Notes: generated by a model not told the origin, from the sequence alone. Positions 24,815 to 33,539 are shown, counted from the first letter of the stretch. The stretch is 46,242 nt of DNA from Chloroflexota bacterium (GCA_022616275.1 JAKEFB010000166.1:1-46242), one strand, 5' to 3'. A program made the numbers and translations.

Positions 24815-25570
24815 TTACTGAATCTCCCATACCACCTGGACGCTCGCTTCGATAAACTGCGTCCCCGGCTGGACGGGCACGGCCGCCCCGGCCGCGTCGG
24901 CCCGCTCCAGGAAGACGGGAGTGGGTGGCGTACTGCCAATTTCAGTGATCGTCATCACCTGGCCCAGGTCCGCGCCGGCCAGCGAGGTCAACTGCTCCGC
25001 TTTCTGGCGGGCGTCGCTCATCGCCGCCTCCCGCGCCTCGGCCAGCATCTCGTCGGGGTTGCTCACCTCGAAGCGAATGCTCTCAATCGTGTTGCCGCCG
25101 GCCGCCACGGCCGCATCCAGCAGCGCGCCCAGGTTGGCCAGCTCTCGCACCGTCACCTCGACCACGTTGGCCGCCTGGTAGCCGGTCAGCTCCGGCGGGT
25201 TGTCGCCGGCCGCCCGGTAAACGGGATATAGTTGAATGCTCTGGGTCTGAATATCGTCCTCCTCCACCCCGGCCTCCAGCGTGGCGCTGATGACCGCCTG
25301 CATCCGGACGTTATTCTCGTCCATCGCCTCCGCCGCCGTGGCCGACTCCGTCTGCACCCCCAGGCGGACAATGGCCAGGTCCGGCCGGACCCCCACCCGT
25401 CCCTGCCCCGAGACCGTAACAGTCCGTTGGGGTGGCTGGCCATCCTGCTGCGCGGCCGGCTGGGCGCTGGCCCGCTCCGCCAGCCACCCCCCGCCCACCG
25501 CCGCCACCAGCCCCAGCACCACCACCACCAGCCCCACCCCGCCCGCAATCTTCAATACTTGGTTCATCAT
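24815..25570 (-). CDS. SIMPL-domain (DUF541) periplasmic/secreted protein
   Basis: 251 residues from ATG 25570 (a second ATG follows directly), with AAGGAG upstream. Residues ~8-35 are a signal peptide or signal anchor. Residues ~45-250 match the SIMPL domain: RTVTVSGQGRVGVRPDLAIV, LGVQTESATAAEAMDENN, DDIQTQSIQLYPVY, EAMSDARQKAEQLTSLAG and the closing IEASVQVVWEI. SIMPL proteins (BP26/OMP28-like) form oligomeric assemblies outside the cytoplasm in several bacteria; the role here is unknown. Confidence 0.9.
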   Translation of the reverse strand: MMNQVLKIAGGVGLVVVVLGLVAAVGGGWLAERASAQPAAQQDGQPPQRTVTVSGQGRVGVRPDLAIVRLGVQTESATAAEAMDENNVRMQAVISATLEAGVEEDDIQTQSIQLYPVYRAAGDNPPELTGYQAANVVEVTVRELANLGALLDAAVAAGGNTIESIRFEVSNPDEMLAEAREAAMSDARQKAEQLTSLAGADLGQVMTITEIGSTPPTPVFLERADAAGAAVPVQPGTQFIEASVQVVWEIQ

Positions 25571-25585
25571 TAGACTCCTTACGAT

Positions 25586-25684
25586 AGCAATGAGCGATGA
25601 GTGATGAGCAACTGATTACTTGCGATTGGCTTGGCCAATCGTCACTCATTACTCATTGCTTTCAACTCATTGCTCATTGCTTTT
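25586..25684. repeat. CTCATTGCTCATTG low-complexity repeat with GCGATTGGC-GGCCAATCG hairpin
   Basis: Runs of ATGAGCGATGAGTGATGAG on one side and CACTCATTACTCATTGC on the other flank a small hairpin GCGATTGGCTTGGCCAATCG. A very similar element, with the hairpin core GCGATTGGCCGGGCCAATC, lies inside the addB coding sequence at 27491-27548. Confidence 0.75.
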
Positions 25685-25769
25685 AACGATACATCTTCAG
25701 GTACATTTTACCCCAAAACGGCGACGCGGGTGGAAAAATTTGTTATCGTAGGGGGTGGAGGTGAGACCT

Positions 25770-26003
25770 ATGGCTCGATGTGACTATTGTGGTAATGAAT
25801 ACGACAAGACCTTTGAAGTGACCCTCGGTGGCAACAACTACACCTTCGACAGCTTTGAATGCGCCATCCAGCTAGTGGCCCCGGCCTGCAACCATTGCGG
25901 CGTCAAGGTGATTGGCCACGGGCTGGAGATGAACGGCGCCATTTACTGCTGCGACCATTGCGCCCGCAAAGAGGGCATCGAACTCCTGCGCGACCGCGCC
26001 TGA
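25770..26003 (+). CDS. Small Cys-rich zinc-binding protein
   Basis: 77 residues. ATG 25770 (MARCDYCGNEY) follows GGAGGTGAG at six bases, so the in-frame ATG at 25755 is rejected. Four Cys/His groups are visible: CDYCGNEY, FDSFECAI, CNHCGVKVIGHG and CCDHCARKEG. The FxSxECA element followed by paired CxxC knuckles looks like a treble-clef or metallothionein-like zinc fold. The function could be metal storage or nucleic-acid/protein binding. It is transcribed alone with its own terminator. Confidence 0.75.
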   Translation: MARCDYCGNEYDKTFEVTLGGNNYTFDSFECAIQLVAPACNHCGVKVIGHGLEMNGAIYCCDHCARKEGIELLRDRA

Positions 26004-26025
26004 TCAGCCCGGCCGTACAACTTAA

Positions 26026-26068
26026 GGACCGGGAGCCCGCATCACGCGCGACTCCCGGTCCCTTTTTA
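26026..26068 (+). terminator. Rho-independent terminator
   Basis: A perfect 10-bp stem, GGACCGGGAG (26026-26035) with CTCCCGGTCC (26052-26061), is followed by CTTTTTATT, 22 bases after the zinc protein stop. Confidence 0.9.
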
Positions 26069-26125
26069 TTCTCAGCCTTTCCTTGTCCCCCACCAGCCTT
26101 TGGGCGTAAAATTGCCCCATCGCCT

Positions 26126-29100
26126 ATGACCACCCACCTCTACCTCGCCCCGGCCGCCGCCGGCAAGACCGAGTACGCCGTCCACCTGGCCCGGCAGGCC
26201 GCCGGCCGCCTCCAGGCTGAAGTCCGCGTCTGCGTCGCCTCCCACCTCCAGGCCCACGCCTTCCGCCAGCGGCTGGCCCGCGCCGGTGGGGCCATTGGCG
26301 TCCACGTCCTGACCTTCGACCGGCTCGTCGTGGCCTGCCTCGACGACGCCGGCCTGGCCACCACCGAGTTGAGCGATCCCGTCCAGTACCGCCTCCTGCG
26401 CGTCCTGGTGGATCAACTGCCCCTGGCCCATTACGCCCCCCTGGCCGGCAAGCCCGGCTTCATCCAGGTCTTGCAGCGCCTGGTCGCCGAACTCAAGATG
26501 GCCCGCGTCGAGCCGGCCGCCTTTCACCGCGCCGTCGCTGCCCTGGGCGACGAGCCCCGTCTGCGCGAGCTGGCCGTCATCTACGCCGCCTACCAGGCCC
26601 AGCTCCGCCGGCATGGCTGGGCCGACCACGCCGGCCTCTACTGGCTCGCCCTCGAAGCGCTGGACAGCCCTTCCCCCCCGACCATCCACTGGCCCCTGCT
26701 CATCGTAGACGGCTTTGACGACTTCACCCCCGTCCAACTGGCCCTGCTCAGTCGCCTGGCCGGCCGCACCGGCGAAATGGCCATCACCCTCACCGGCTCG
26801 GCTGGGCTCCCGGCCCCATCCCCTCTCTTCGAGGGCGCCTATCGCCGCTTCCACCAAACCCGCCAGCGGCTGGAGGAGACACTGGAAGTCGCTGCCGGGT
26901 CGCTGCCGCACCCGGCCGGATACGCCATTACCCCGGCGCTGCGCCACTTGGCAGAGCACCTGTTTACACCGCCAGGGCCGGCCGCCGGAGCAGGCGCGCC
27001 GGCCGGCGATGCCATTGAGCTGATCGAAGCGCCCGACCGGCCGGCCGAAGTCCGCGCCGCCCTGCGCTGGCTCAAGCAGCACATCGTCCGCGAAGGCCTC
27101 TCGCCCGACCAGGTCGCCCTGCTGGCCCGCAACCTGCCCCCCTACCGTCCCTTCATCCAGCAAATTGCCGCCGAGTTCGGCCTGCCCATCCGCCTGGTAG
27201 ACGGCCTGCCCCTGGCCGCCAGCCCCGTCGTCGCCGCCCTGCTCAACCTGCTCCGCCTCAGCCTGCCCGGCGAGCGCGGCGAGCCAGTCCTACCCCGCCG
27301 GCTGGTCGTGGCAAGCTGGCGCTCCCCCTACTTCGACTGGTCCGGCCTGGCCCATCCCATCCGGCCGGCCGACGTCGACAAACTGGACGCCGCCGCCCGC
27401 GCCGGCCGCGTCATCGCCAGCCGCAGCCAATGGCAAAGCGCCCTCCGCCTCGCCACCACCACCCCCACCGACTACGACGAAGACCACCCCACTCATCACT
27501 CATTGCTCATTGCTCGCGATTGGCCGGGCCAATCACGCTCATTGCTCCCCACCCAGTTTGACGCCTTCTGCCAGGCCATTGCCCCCCCACCCGGCCCCCA
27601 CCCCATGCGCGACTTCGTCGGCTGGCTCGAACGCCTCATCGGCCCCGATCCCGCCCTGGCCTCCCCCTGGGCGTCGCCCGAACCGCCGGCCGGCTCCCTC
27701 AACGTCGTCGCCCAGGCCCGCGCCGCCCCGGCCACCGAAGCGGCCGACGTGGCCGCCCTCCAGGCTCTGAAAGACGTCCTGCGCGGCCTGGTCTGGGCTG
27801 AGGCAGCGGTGCAGACCGGCCAGGCGGTCGAGTTTAGCCGCTTCTTCCACGAGCTGGCCGGGGCCATTGAGGCCACCCATTATCAGCTTCCCCTCCAGCC
27901 AGGGCAGCCGGCCGTCCTGGTCGCCGGCGCGGCCCAGGCCCGTGGCCTGCCTTTCCGCGCCGTGGCCGTCCTCGGCCTGGCCGAAGGCGAGTTTCCGGCC
28001 GCCATCGTCGAAGACCCCTTCCTGCGCGACGAAGATCGCCGGCGGCTTCGCGAGGAGTTCGGCCTGCCCCTGGAGCCGTCTACCCGCAGCGCCGAGCAGG
28101 AGTTCTTCTACGAGACTATCACCCGCCCTGACCAGGCCCTGCTGCTGACCCGGCCGCGCCTGGCCGACTCTGGCGCCGAGTGGCTGGCCTCCCCCTTCTG
28201 GGAGGCGACCCGCCGGCTGGTAGACGCCGTCCCCCTGACCTTGAGCAGCGAAGAGGTCCCGCCCCCGGCCGTGGCCGCCTCCTGGCCGGAGCTGCTGGAA
28301 AGCGTGGCGAGTATGCGAGTGGGCGAGTGGCGACCAAAGGTCGCTGCGAGTAGCAGGTGGGCGACTGACTCGCAAACTCGCAAACTCGCAGACTCGCAGA
28401 CTCAGCCCTCACTCCTGGTCTGGCTTCAGCAGGCGGATGGCGGGCGGTGGGGGGAGGTGGAGGCGGCGAGCTATATTTTACAGCAGCGGCTCAACGGGGC
28501 GGCCAGCCCTTACGACGGCGATTTGAGCGGGCTGGCGGCCGAGTTTGGCCGCCATTTTGGGCCGGACCAGGCCTGGAGCGCCAGCCGGCTAGAAACTTAC
28601 CGGACCTGTGGCTACTACTTTTTCGCCAGCAACGTCTTGCAATTAGAGCCGCGCCCGGAACCGGCCGAAGGGCTGGACATTCGCCAGTTGGGCCACCTCT
28701 ACCACCGCATTTTCGAGGCCGTCTACCGCCCGCCCTGGCCAGCCTGGCTGGCCCACCCGCCCGAGGGCGACGAGGCCGCCGTGCTGGCCTACGTCGCCGC
28801 GGCCGCCGAGCCGGTCCTGGACCGGGCCCCGGAGCAGGAGGGCTTCCGCCAGACGGCCTGGTGGCAGCAGACCCGCCAGGAGATCGTCGCCAGCGTCGCC
28901 CGCTCTGTCGTCCAACTGGCCAGGGGCCGCTTTACCCCCTGGCAGATGGAGGCCCGCTTCAGCGGCGAGACCCGGCTCGTCCTGCGCGACGGGGCCGACC
29001 AGGTGGTCCTGCACGGCTTCATTGACCGCCTGGACCGCAACGACGCCGGCCAACTGCGGATCATTGATTACAAGTCCGGCAGCCCCTCCTCTTATACCCC

Positions 29101-29416
29101 GCGCGACCTGCGCCAGGGCCAGAAGCTGCAATTGCCCCTCTACGCCCTGGCCGCCACGGAAGCGCTGGGGTTGGGCGAGGTGGTAGACGGCTTCTACTGG
29201 CACTTCCAGCAGGCCGAGCCCAGCAAGGTGGCCCTGGCCTCCTTCGAGGGCGGCGTTGCCGCGGCCGTTGAGACGGCCGTCGCTTATGCTTGGGAGGCCG
29301 TGCGCGGGGCGCGGGCCGGCCGCTTCCAGCCCGCCCCGCCCGACGACAAGTGCCCGCCCTACTGCCCGGCCGCCGCCTTCTGCTGGCACTACCAGCCCCG
29401 CTTCGACACGCAGTAG
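26126..29416 (+). CDS. addB: AddB-like helicase-nuclease subunit
   Basis: 1096 residues. ATG 26126 (MTTHLYLAPAAAGKTEY) is chosen because the in-frame extension upstream runs through the previous gene and its terminator. A Walker A-like APAAAGKT (residues ~8-15) has Ala in place of the usual first Gly. The inactive-helicase-like body spans ~20-800. The C-terminal RecB-type nuclease shows HGFIDRLDRN and LRIIDYKSGS (Asp981, Lys983). Cys828 (YRTCGYYFF) with Cys1076, Cys1080 and Cys1086 (KCPPYCPAAAFC) fits the Fe-S-stapled nuclease of AddB. Two repeat elements are read in frame, at residues ~456-474 and ~728-762. It pairs with addA downstream for processing double-strand breaks and possibly foreign DNA. 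Confidence 0.88.
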   Translation: MTTHLYLAPAAAGKTEYAVHLARQAAGRLQAEVRVCVASHLQAHAFRQRLARAGGAIGVHVLTFDRLVVACLDDAGLATTELSDPVQYRLLRVLVDQLPLAHYAPLAGKPGFIQVLQRLVAELKMARVEPAAFHRAVAALGDEPRLRELAVIYAAYQAQLRRHGWADHAGLYWLALEALDSPSPPTIHWPLLIVDGFDDFTPVQLALLSRLAGRTGEMAITLTGSAGLPAPSPLFEGAYRRFHQTRQRLEETLEVAAGSLPHPAGYAITPALRHLAEHLFTPPGPAAGAGAPAGDAIELIEAPDRPAEVRAALRWLKQHIVREGLSPDQVALLARNLPPYRPFIQQIAAEFGLPIRLVDGLPLAASPVVAALLNLLRLSLPGERGEPVLPRRLVVASWRSPYFDWSGLAHPIRPADVDKLDAAARAGRVIASRSQWQSALRLATTTPTDYDEDHPTHHSLLIARDWPGQSRSLLPTQFDAFCQAIAPPPGPHPMRDFVGWLERLIGPDPALASPWASPEPPAGSLNVVAQARAAPATEAADVAALQALKDVLRGLVWAEAAVQTGQAVEFSRFFHELAGAIEATHYQLPLQPGQPAVLVAGAAQARGLPFRAVAVLGLAEGEFPAAIVEDPFLRDEDRRRLREEFGLPLEPSTRSAEQEFFYETITRPDQALLLTRPRLADSGAEWLASPFWEATRRLVDAVPLTLSSEEVPPPAVAASWPELLESVASMRVGEWRPKVAASSRWATDSQTRKLADSQTQPSLLVWLQQADGGRWGEVEAASYILQQRLNGAASPYDGDLSGLAAEFGRHFGPDQAWSASRLETYRTCGYYFFASNVLQLEPRPEPAEGLDIRQLGHLYHRIFEAVYRPPWPAWLAHPPEGDEAAVLAYVAAAAEPVLDRAPEQEGFRQTAWWQQTRQEIVASVARSVVQLARGRFTPWQMEARFSGETRLVLRDGADQVVLHGFIDRLDRNDAGQLRIIDYKSGSPSSYTPRDLRQGQKLQLPLYALAATEALGLGEVVDGFYWHFQQAEPSKVALASFEGGVAAAVETAVAYAWEAVRGARAGRFQPAPPDDKCPPYCPAAAFCWHYQPRFDTQ
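27491..27548. repeat. CTCATTGCTCATTG repeat inside addB
   Basis: ACTCATCACTCATTGCTCAT and the hairpin core GCGATTGGCCGGGCCAATC, then ACGCTCATTGCTCCCC. It is read in frame as THHSLLIARDWPGQSRSLLP. It matches the intergenic element at 25586-25684 and contrasts with the GC-rich codons on both sides. Confidence 0.75.
28309..28413. repeat. CTCGCAAACTCGCA repeat inside addB
   Basis: GAGTATGCGAGTGGGCGAGT on the left and ACTCGCAAACTCGCAAACTC, then GCAGACTCGCAGACTCAG on the right form an imperfect inverted repeat around a small CGACC-AAA-GGTCG hairpin. It is read as MRVGEWRPKVAASSRWATDS and on to QTRKLADSQTQP. A closely related element lies in the DUF5682-like gene at 39454-39562. Confidence 0.8.
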
Positions 29417-29440
29417 AACAATTTTGAAAAATTGTTCTAC
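29413..29440 (+). other. Hairpin across the addB stop codon
   Basis: GTAGAACAATTTT (29413-29425) and AAAATTGTTCTAC (29428-29440) form a perfect 13-bp stem with a 2-base loop. The addB TAG stop lies in the left arm and the addA ATG follows 10 bases after the right arm, with only a weak AGGA before it. Confidence 0.7.
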
Positions 29441-29450
29441 AACCAGGATC

Positions 29451-32400
29451 ATGATAGACAACCATCCCCTCGTCCAACAACTAACCCTCAGCGACCCCCA
29501 ATGGGCGGCCACGGCCGCGCGCGGCACCGATGTCGTCGTCACCGCCGGGGCCGGGACGGGCAAGACCCGCACCCTGGTCGCCCGCTACCTGTCGCTGGTG
29601 GCCGACCGGACGCCGCTGCGCCAGATCGTCGCCGTCACCTTCACCCGTAAGGCGGCCCGGGAAATGCGCAATCGCGTCCGGGCCACGATGCAGAAATACC
29701 TCGACAACCCAGAGCTGGAACCGGCCGAGCGGGCCTGGTGGCAGCAGCAAACCAACAGCCTCGACGCGGCCCGGATCGGCACCATCCACAACCTTTGCGG
29801 CGAGATTTTGCGTGCCCACCCGGCCGAAGCCCGGCTCGACCCCCAGTTCGGCGTCCTCGACGAGGGCCAGAGCACCCTCCTGCGCCGCGAGGCGGTCGAA
29901 GCGGCCCTCGCCTGGGCGGCCAACAACCCGGCCGCTGTCACTCTCTTTGCCCTGCTGCCGGAAAACAGCCTGCGCCAGACCCTCGACGGCCTGCTGCAAA
30001 ACCGGCTGGTCGTCCAGGAGACCGGGCTGGCCCGGCCGGAGGCCACCACCCCGGCCGAGTTGCTGGCCCGCTGGCAGGCGGCCGTAGAGAAGTGGCAGGC
30101 CGGGGCCCTGGCGGCGCTACTGGCCCGGCCGGCCTGGGCCTCGTCTGTGGCTATCTTACGCCATAACGCCGCCGCTGACCCCAACGACCGCATCGAGCAG
30201 CAGCGGCGGCTGGCCCTGGCCGCAGTAGAAAGCGCAGCCAAAACAGAGTCGCCGGAGGCAAGCAGAGTATCCGCCGCCCTCATCCCTGACCTGGCGGCGC
30301 TGGCCGGGATCAACCTGACCGGCGGCAGCGCCAAAGCCTGGCCGGACGGCGCGGCACAACTGGCCGAAGTCAAAGAGGCCCTCAAGGAGCTGCGCCGGTT
30401 GTGGCAGGAACAGAAACTCCTCCAGCTCCGGCCGAACCCGGCCGACGAAGCCCTGGCCGCGGCCACGCCCGCCCTTTACGCCCTCTTTGACGCCGCCCAG
30501 CGCATTTACCAGACGGCTAAAGAAGAGCGCTACACCCTCGACTTTGACGACCTGGAGGCCAGAGCCATCGAGCTGTTGTACGGCCACGCCGCCATTCGCG
30601 CCTACTGGCAGTCGGCGGTCCAGGCCCTGCTGGTGGACGAATTCCAGGACATCAACGGCCGGCAGTTGGCCCTTTTCCGGCTGCTCTGCCCGGATCCCGG
30701 CAAGCTCTTTATCGTCGGCGACGCCAAACAGTCCATTTACCGCTTTCGCGGGGCAGACGTCGCCGTCTTCCGGCGGGAGCAGGCCCAGGTGGCCGCCGCC
30801 GGCGGGGCCATTCTCAGCCTCAATACCTCCTACCGGACCCACAAGGCCCTGGTGACTGGCATGAATGGGCTGCTGCGGCCGATCCTGGGCGAGCCCCAGC
30901 CGGCCGCGCCGCCCTGGGTCGCCCCCTTTGACGAGCCACTGGTCCATTATCACGACCACCCCATGGCCGGGCTGGAAGCGCCGTACATTGAGCTGCACCT
31001 GACCGTCGGCAGCAAGCGCGAAGGGGCGCTGGAGCGGGCAGCCCAGGCCCTGGTGGCCCGGCTGTGGGAGCTGGCCGACCGCAGCGCGCTGCAAGGGGGG
31101 ACGATCTCGCCCGGCGACGTGGCCATTTTGTGCCGCTCGACCAGCTCCTTTGCCGCCTACGAGGACGCCCTGGACCAGGCCGGCATTCCTTTCCTGACCG
31201 TGGCTGGCAAAGGCTTTTACGACCGGCCGGAGATCCGCGACCTGCTCAACGCCCTCCAGGCCATTGCCGACCCGGCCGACGACCTGGCCCTGGCTGGCCT
31301 GCTGCGCTCGCCGGCCTGCGGCCTGTCCGACGCGGCCCTCTACCGGCTCAGCCTGGCCCGGCCAGCCGGCGCCTCGCTGTGGCAGACGCTGCCCGGCGAG
31401 GTGGCCTGGGAGGATGCCGCCGAAGCGGCCTGCGCTCGCCGGACGGTCGAGTTGATTCGCACCTTGAACCAGCAGGCCGGCCGGGCCGGCGTGGCCGACG
31501 TGCTCAAGGCTTTCCTGGACGCCACCCACTACCGGGCCGCGTTGCGCCACGCCGGGTTGAACCGGGCCGCCCGCAACGTGGACAAGCTGCTGGCCGACGC
31601 TCACACCAGCGGCCTGGTCAGCGTCGGCGAGTTCCTGGAATATGTCGCCGGCCTGCGTGGCGCCGGCAGCCGGGAAGGGGAGGCGCGGGCCACGGCCGAC
31701 GGCGCCGTGCAAATCATGAGCGTTCACGCCGCCAAAGGGCTGGAATTTCCCATCGTCGTCATCGGCGACGCCAACAGCTTCCGCAACCGCGGTGGCGAGG
31801 TGTTGATTGACCCCGACCTGGGCGTCCTCCTCCCCCGCAAAGAAGGCGACGACCGCGCCGCGGCTTACCAACTAGCCCGGCAATTGGAGGACGGCAAGGA
31901 GGCCGCCGAGCTGAACCGGCTGCTGTACGTCGCCGCCACCCGCGCCGGGCAAAAGCTGCTCATTAACGGCTGCATCTCCCTGGCCGACTCCGGCCGCCCC
32001 GGCCGGCTGACCGGCTGGCTGCGGCAGATTGCCGGGGTGATTGGCCTGGATCAGTGCGACCTCGGCCACTACGACGAGGCCGGCGACCGGCCGCTGCTCT
32101 TTGACCTGCGCCTGGGCGAGACAGAGGTAGCCCTGACCGTCTACGAGCCTCGCTACCCGGCCCTGCCGGCCGCCCGGTCGCTCCGGCCGGCCCCTGAACC
32201 CACTGGCGACTTTATCCCCCCGCCTTTGCTCGCGCCGCTGCCCGGCCAGGCCGCCTCGTCGCCGGCGCCGGCCGAACGACCGCAGCGGGTCTGGCAGGTA
32301 GTCCCGGCCGCCGGCCGGCCAGAGGCTCCCGCTCCGGCCTGGGTCGTCGGCGCGCTGGTCCACGAGGCGCTGGCCTTGTGGCGCTTTCCCGGCCCCGGCT

Positions 32401-32834
32401 TTGACGGCTGGCTGGGAGCCCGGGCCCGCGAGCACGGCCTGGCCGACCCGGCCCTGCTGGGCGATGCCGCCGCCGAGACCCGGCGGCTATTGCAGCGCTT
32501 CCACCAGCACCCGCTGCACCAGGAGATCGAAACGGCCGAACGGCGCTGGCACGAGTTGCCGTACTACCTGGAACACCAGGGGCAACTGGAGCAGGGAGTG
32601 ATTGACGTGCTGTTTGTGCGCGCCGGCCGCTGGACGGTGGTGGACTTCAAGAGCGACCACTTTCAGGACGCGGCTGGGCTGGAACGGCTGCTGGCGGCCA
32701 CCGATTACCTGGCCCAGGCCCGCCGCTACGCCGCCGCCGTCCGCCAACTGGCCGGCCAGCCGCCCACAATTTTGCTTTGCCTGTTGAATGGGCCGGATGG
32801 CGTCGTCGTCCGGCCGGTAGATGGACAAAATTAG
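29451..32834 (+). CDS. addA: AddA-like UvrD-family helicase-nuclease subunit
   Basis: 1127 residues from ATG 29451 (MIDNHPLVQQLTLSDPQW). All superfamily 1A helicase motifs are present: Q-motif-like start, Walker A GAGTGKT (33-39), motif Ia FTRKAAREMRNRV, Walker B VDEFQD (Asp396), motif III GDAKQSIYRFRGAD, motif IV NTSYRTH, motif V VHAAKGLEFPIVVI and motif VI LLYVAATRA. The C-terminal RecB-type nuclease has VGALVHEAL and VVDFKSDHF (Asp1065, Lys1067). Length and order match AddA. With AddB it should unwind and cut DNA ends for recombination. The gene follows addB by 34 bases on the same strand. The SWIM/VWA/MoxR genes begin about 100 bases downstream on the same strand with no obvious terminator between. 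Confidence 0.92.
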   Translation: MIDNHPLVQQLTLSDPQWAATAARGTDVVVTAGAGTGKTRTLVARYLSLVADRTPLRQIVAVTFTRKAAREMRNRVRATMQKYLDNPELEPAERAWWQQQTNSLDAARIGTIHNLCGEILRAHPAEARLDPQFGVLDEGQSTLLRREAVEAALAWAANNPAAVTLFALLPENSLRQTLDGLLQNRLVVQETGLARPEATTPAELLARWQAAVEKWQAGALAALLARPAWASSVAILRHNAAADPNDRIEQQRRLALAAVESAAKTESPEASRVSAALIPDLAALAGINLTGGSAKAWPDGAAQLAEVKEALKELRRLWQEQKLLQLRPNPADEALAAATPALYALFDAAQRIYQTAKEERYTLDFDDLEARAIELLYGHAAIRAYWQSAVQALLVDEFQDINGRQLALFRLLCPDPGKLFIVGDAKQSIYRFRGADVAVFRREQAQVAAAGGAILSLNTSYRTHKALVTGMNGLLRPILGEPQPAAPPWVAPFDEPLVHYHDHPMAGLEAPYIELHLTVGSKREGALERAAQALVARLWELADRSALQGGTISPGDVAILCRSTSSFAAYEDALDQAGIPFLTVAGKGFYDRPEIRDLLNALQAIADPADDLALAGLLRSPACGLSDAALYRLSLARPAGASLWQTLPGEVAWEDAAEAACARRTVELIRTLNQQAGRAGVADVLKAFLDATHYRAALRHAGLNRAARNVDKLLADAHTSGLVSVGEFLEYVAGLRGAGSREGEARATADGAVQIMSVHAAKGLEFPIVVIGDANSFRNRGGEVLIDPDLGVLLPRKEGDDRAAAYQLARQLEDGKEAAELNRLLYVAATRAGQKLLINGCISLADSGRPGRLTGWLRQIAGVIGLDQCDLGHYDEAGDRPLLFDLRLGETEVALTVYEPRYPALPAARSLRPAPEPTGDFIPPPLLAPLPGQAASSPAPAERPQRVWQVVPAAGRPEAPAPAWVVGALVHEALALWRFPGPGFDGWLGARAREHGLADPALLGDAAAETRRLLQRFHQHPLHQEIETAERRWHELPYYLEHQGQLEQGVIDVLFVRAGRWTVVDFKSDHFQDAAGLERLLAATDYLAQARRYAAAVRQLAGQPPTILLCLLNGPDGVVVRPVDGQN

Positions 32835-32935
32835 AACAAATGTGCTATCATTGTAACTACTCAATCTCTCTTGCTGTGGCCGGTTTTATGACCCTGCCAC
32901 CTCTCGACGCAATCACAAAGTGAGGTTTTTTCACC

Positions 32936-33457
32936 TTGTCATCCCTCCCCAAGCAACCCTCGGTTGCCGTCTCCTTGTCAGGCATGGGCTCATCCTCCCT
33001 GAATAAACAACCCAAACCGGCCGCCGCCGGCAAACGTGATCTGCGCAAAGTGCCGTTCGTCGAGTTATTTAACGGCCGGCTGCAAGGCGTCGTCTCCAGC
33101 GGCTCAGACCTGGAACGGGTCTACGTCTCCTTTTTTGAGGCTGGCTCGTTTGATTACTATTGCAGCACCAACAACAACCGGCCGTGCGGCGGGCTGCGCG
33201 GCTCCCCCTGCAAGCATTTGCAGGCCCTGCTGCACGAAGCCGTCGCCCAGTACGGCGTGGAGCAGGTGGCCCGCTTCCTGCAGCTCCCCGGCGACCTGAG
33301 CCAGGTCAAAAGTGAGAAAGAAATCTGGCCGCGCCTGCGCGGCTCGTTAACCAAAGACCCGGCCGGCGAGGTCTTCAGCCGCTTTTTGAACTACCTGCGT
33401 TACCTGGAACTGGAGGGAAGCGACCGGCCGGTGGTGGAGATGGGGTGGTTTGGGTGA
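32936..33457 (+). CDS. SWIM-like zinc-finger protein
   Basis: 173 residues if started at TTG 32936, which has GAGGT nine bases upstream; ATG 32984 (MGSSSLNKQPKPAAAGK) is a credible alternative giving 157 residues. Residues ~60-105 carry YYCSTNNNRPCGGLRGSPCK followed by HLQALL, a Cys-x7-Cys-x7-Cys-x-His arrangement related to SWIM zinc fingers (Cys-x-Cys-xn-Cys-x-His). The rest is helical and unassigned. SWIM domains bind nucleic acids or proteins. It is the first gene of a run that continues with an unknown protein, VWA, MoxR and a DUF5682-like protein. Genes of these kinds are known to travel together in other bacteria, which supports the call. Confidence 0.7.
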   Translation: MSSLPKQPSVAVSLSGMGSSSLNKQPKPAAAGKRDLRKVPFVELFNGRLQGVVSSGSDLERVYVSFFEAGSFDYYCSTNNNRPCGGLRGSPCKHLQALLHEAVAQYGVEQVARFLQLPGDLSQVKSEKEIWPRLRGSLTKDPAGEVFSRFLNYLRYLELEGSDRPVVEMGWFG

Positions 33458-33460
33458 AGG

Positions 33461-33530
33461 AGATTGGAGATTGGAGATTGGAGATTGGTTATTGGATAGG
33501 GAATAAGCAATAACTAATAACTGATACTGA
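33461..33530. repeat. GGAGATTGGAGATTGG / TTATTGG low-complexity repeat
   Basis: Four AGATTGG units (33461-33488) run into TTATTGGATAGGGAATAAGC and AATAACTAATAACTG. This fills the 80-base gap between the SWIM-like gene and the next gene and is kin to the repeats at 5927-5972 and 22565-22618. Confidence 0.65.
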
Positions 33531-33539
33531 GGCGGTGGT

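Noticed and set aside
26072-27163. 363-codon minus-strand frame opposite the addB 5' part
   Set aside because: Shadow of addB, with Gly/Gln/Val-rich composition typical of antisense translation.
28309-28413. CRISPR-like array from the CTCGCA repeats
   Set aside because: Units are very short, with no regular spacers and no cas genes. The structure is an imperfect inverted repeat.
30156-31871. 571-codon minus-strand open frame opposite addA
   Set aside because: All helicase motifs are on the plus strand. The antisense frame has no recognisable feature or ribosome-binding site.
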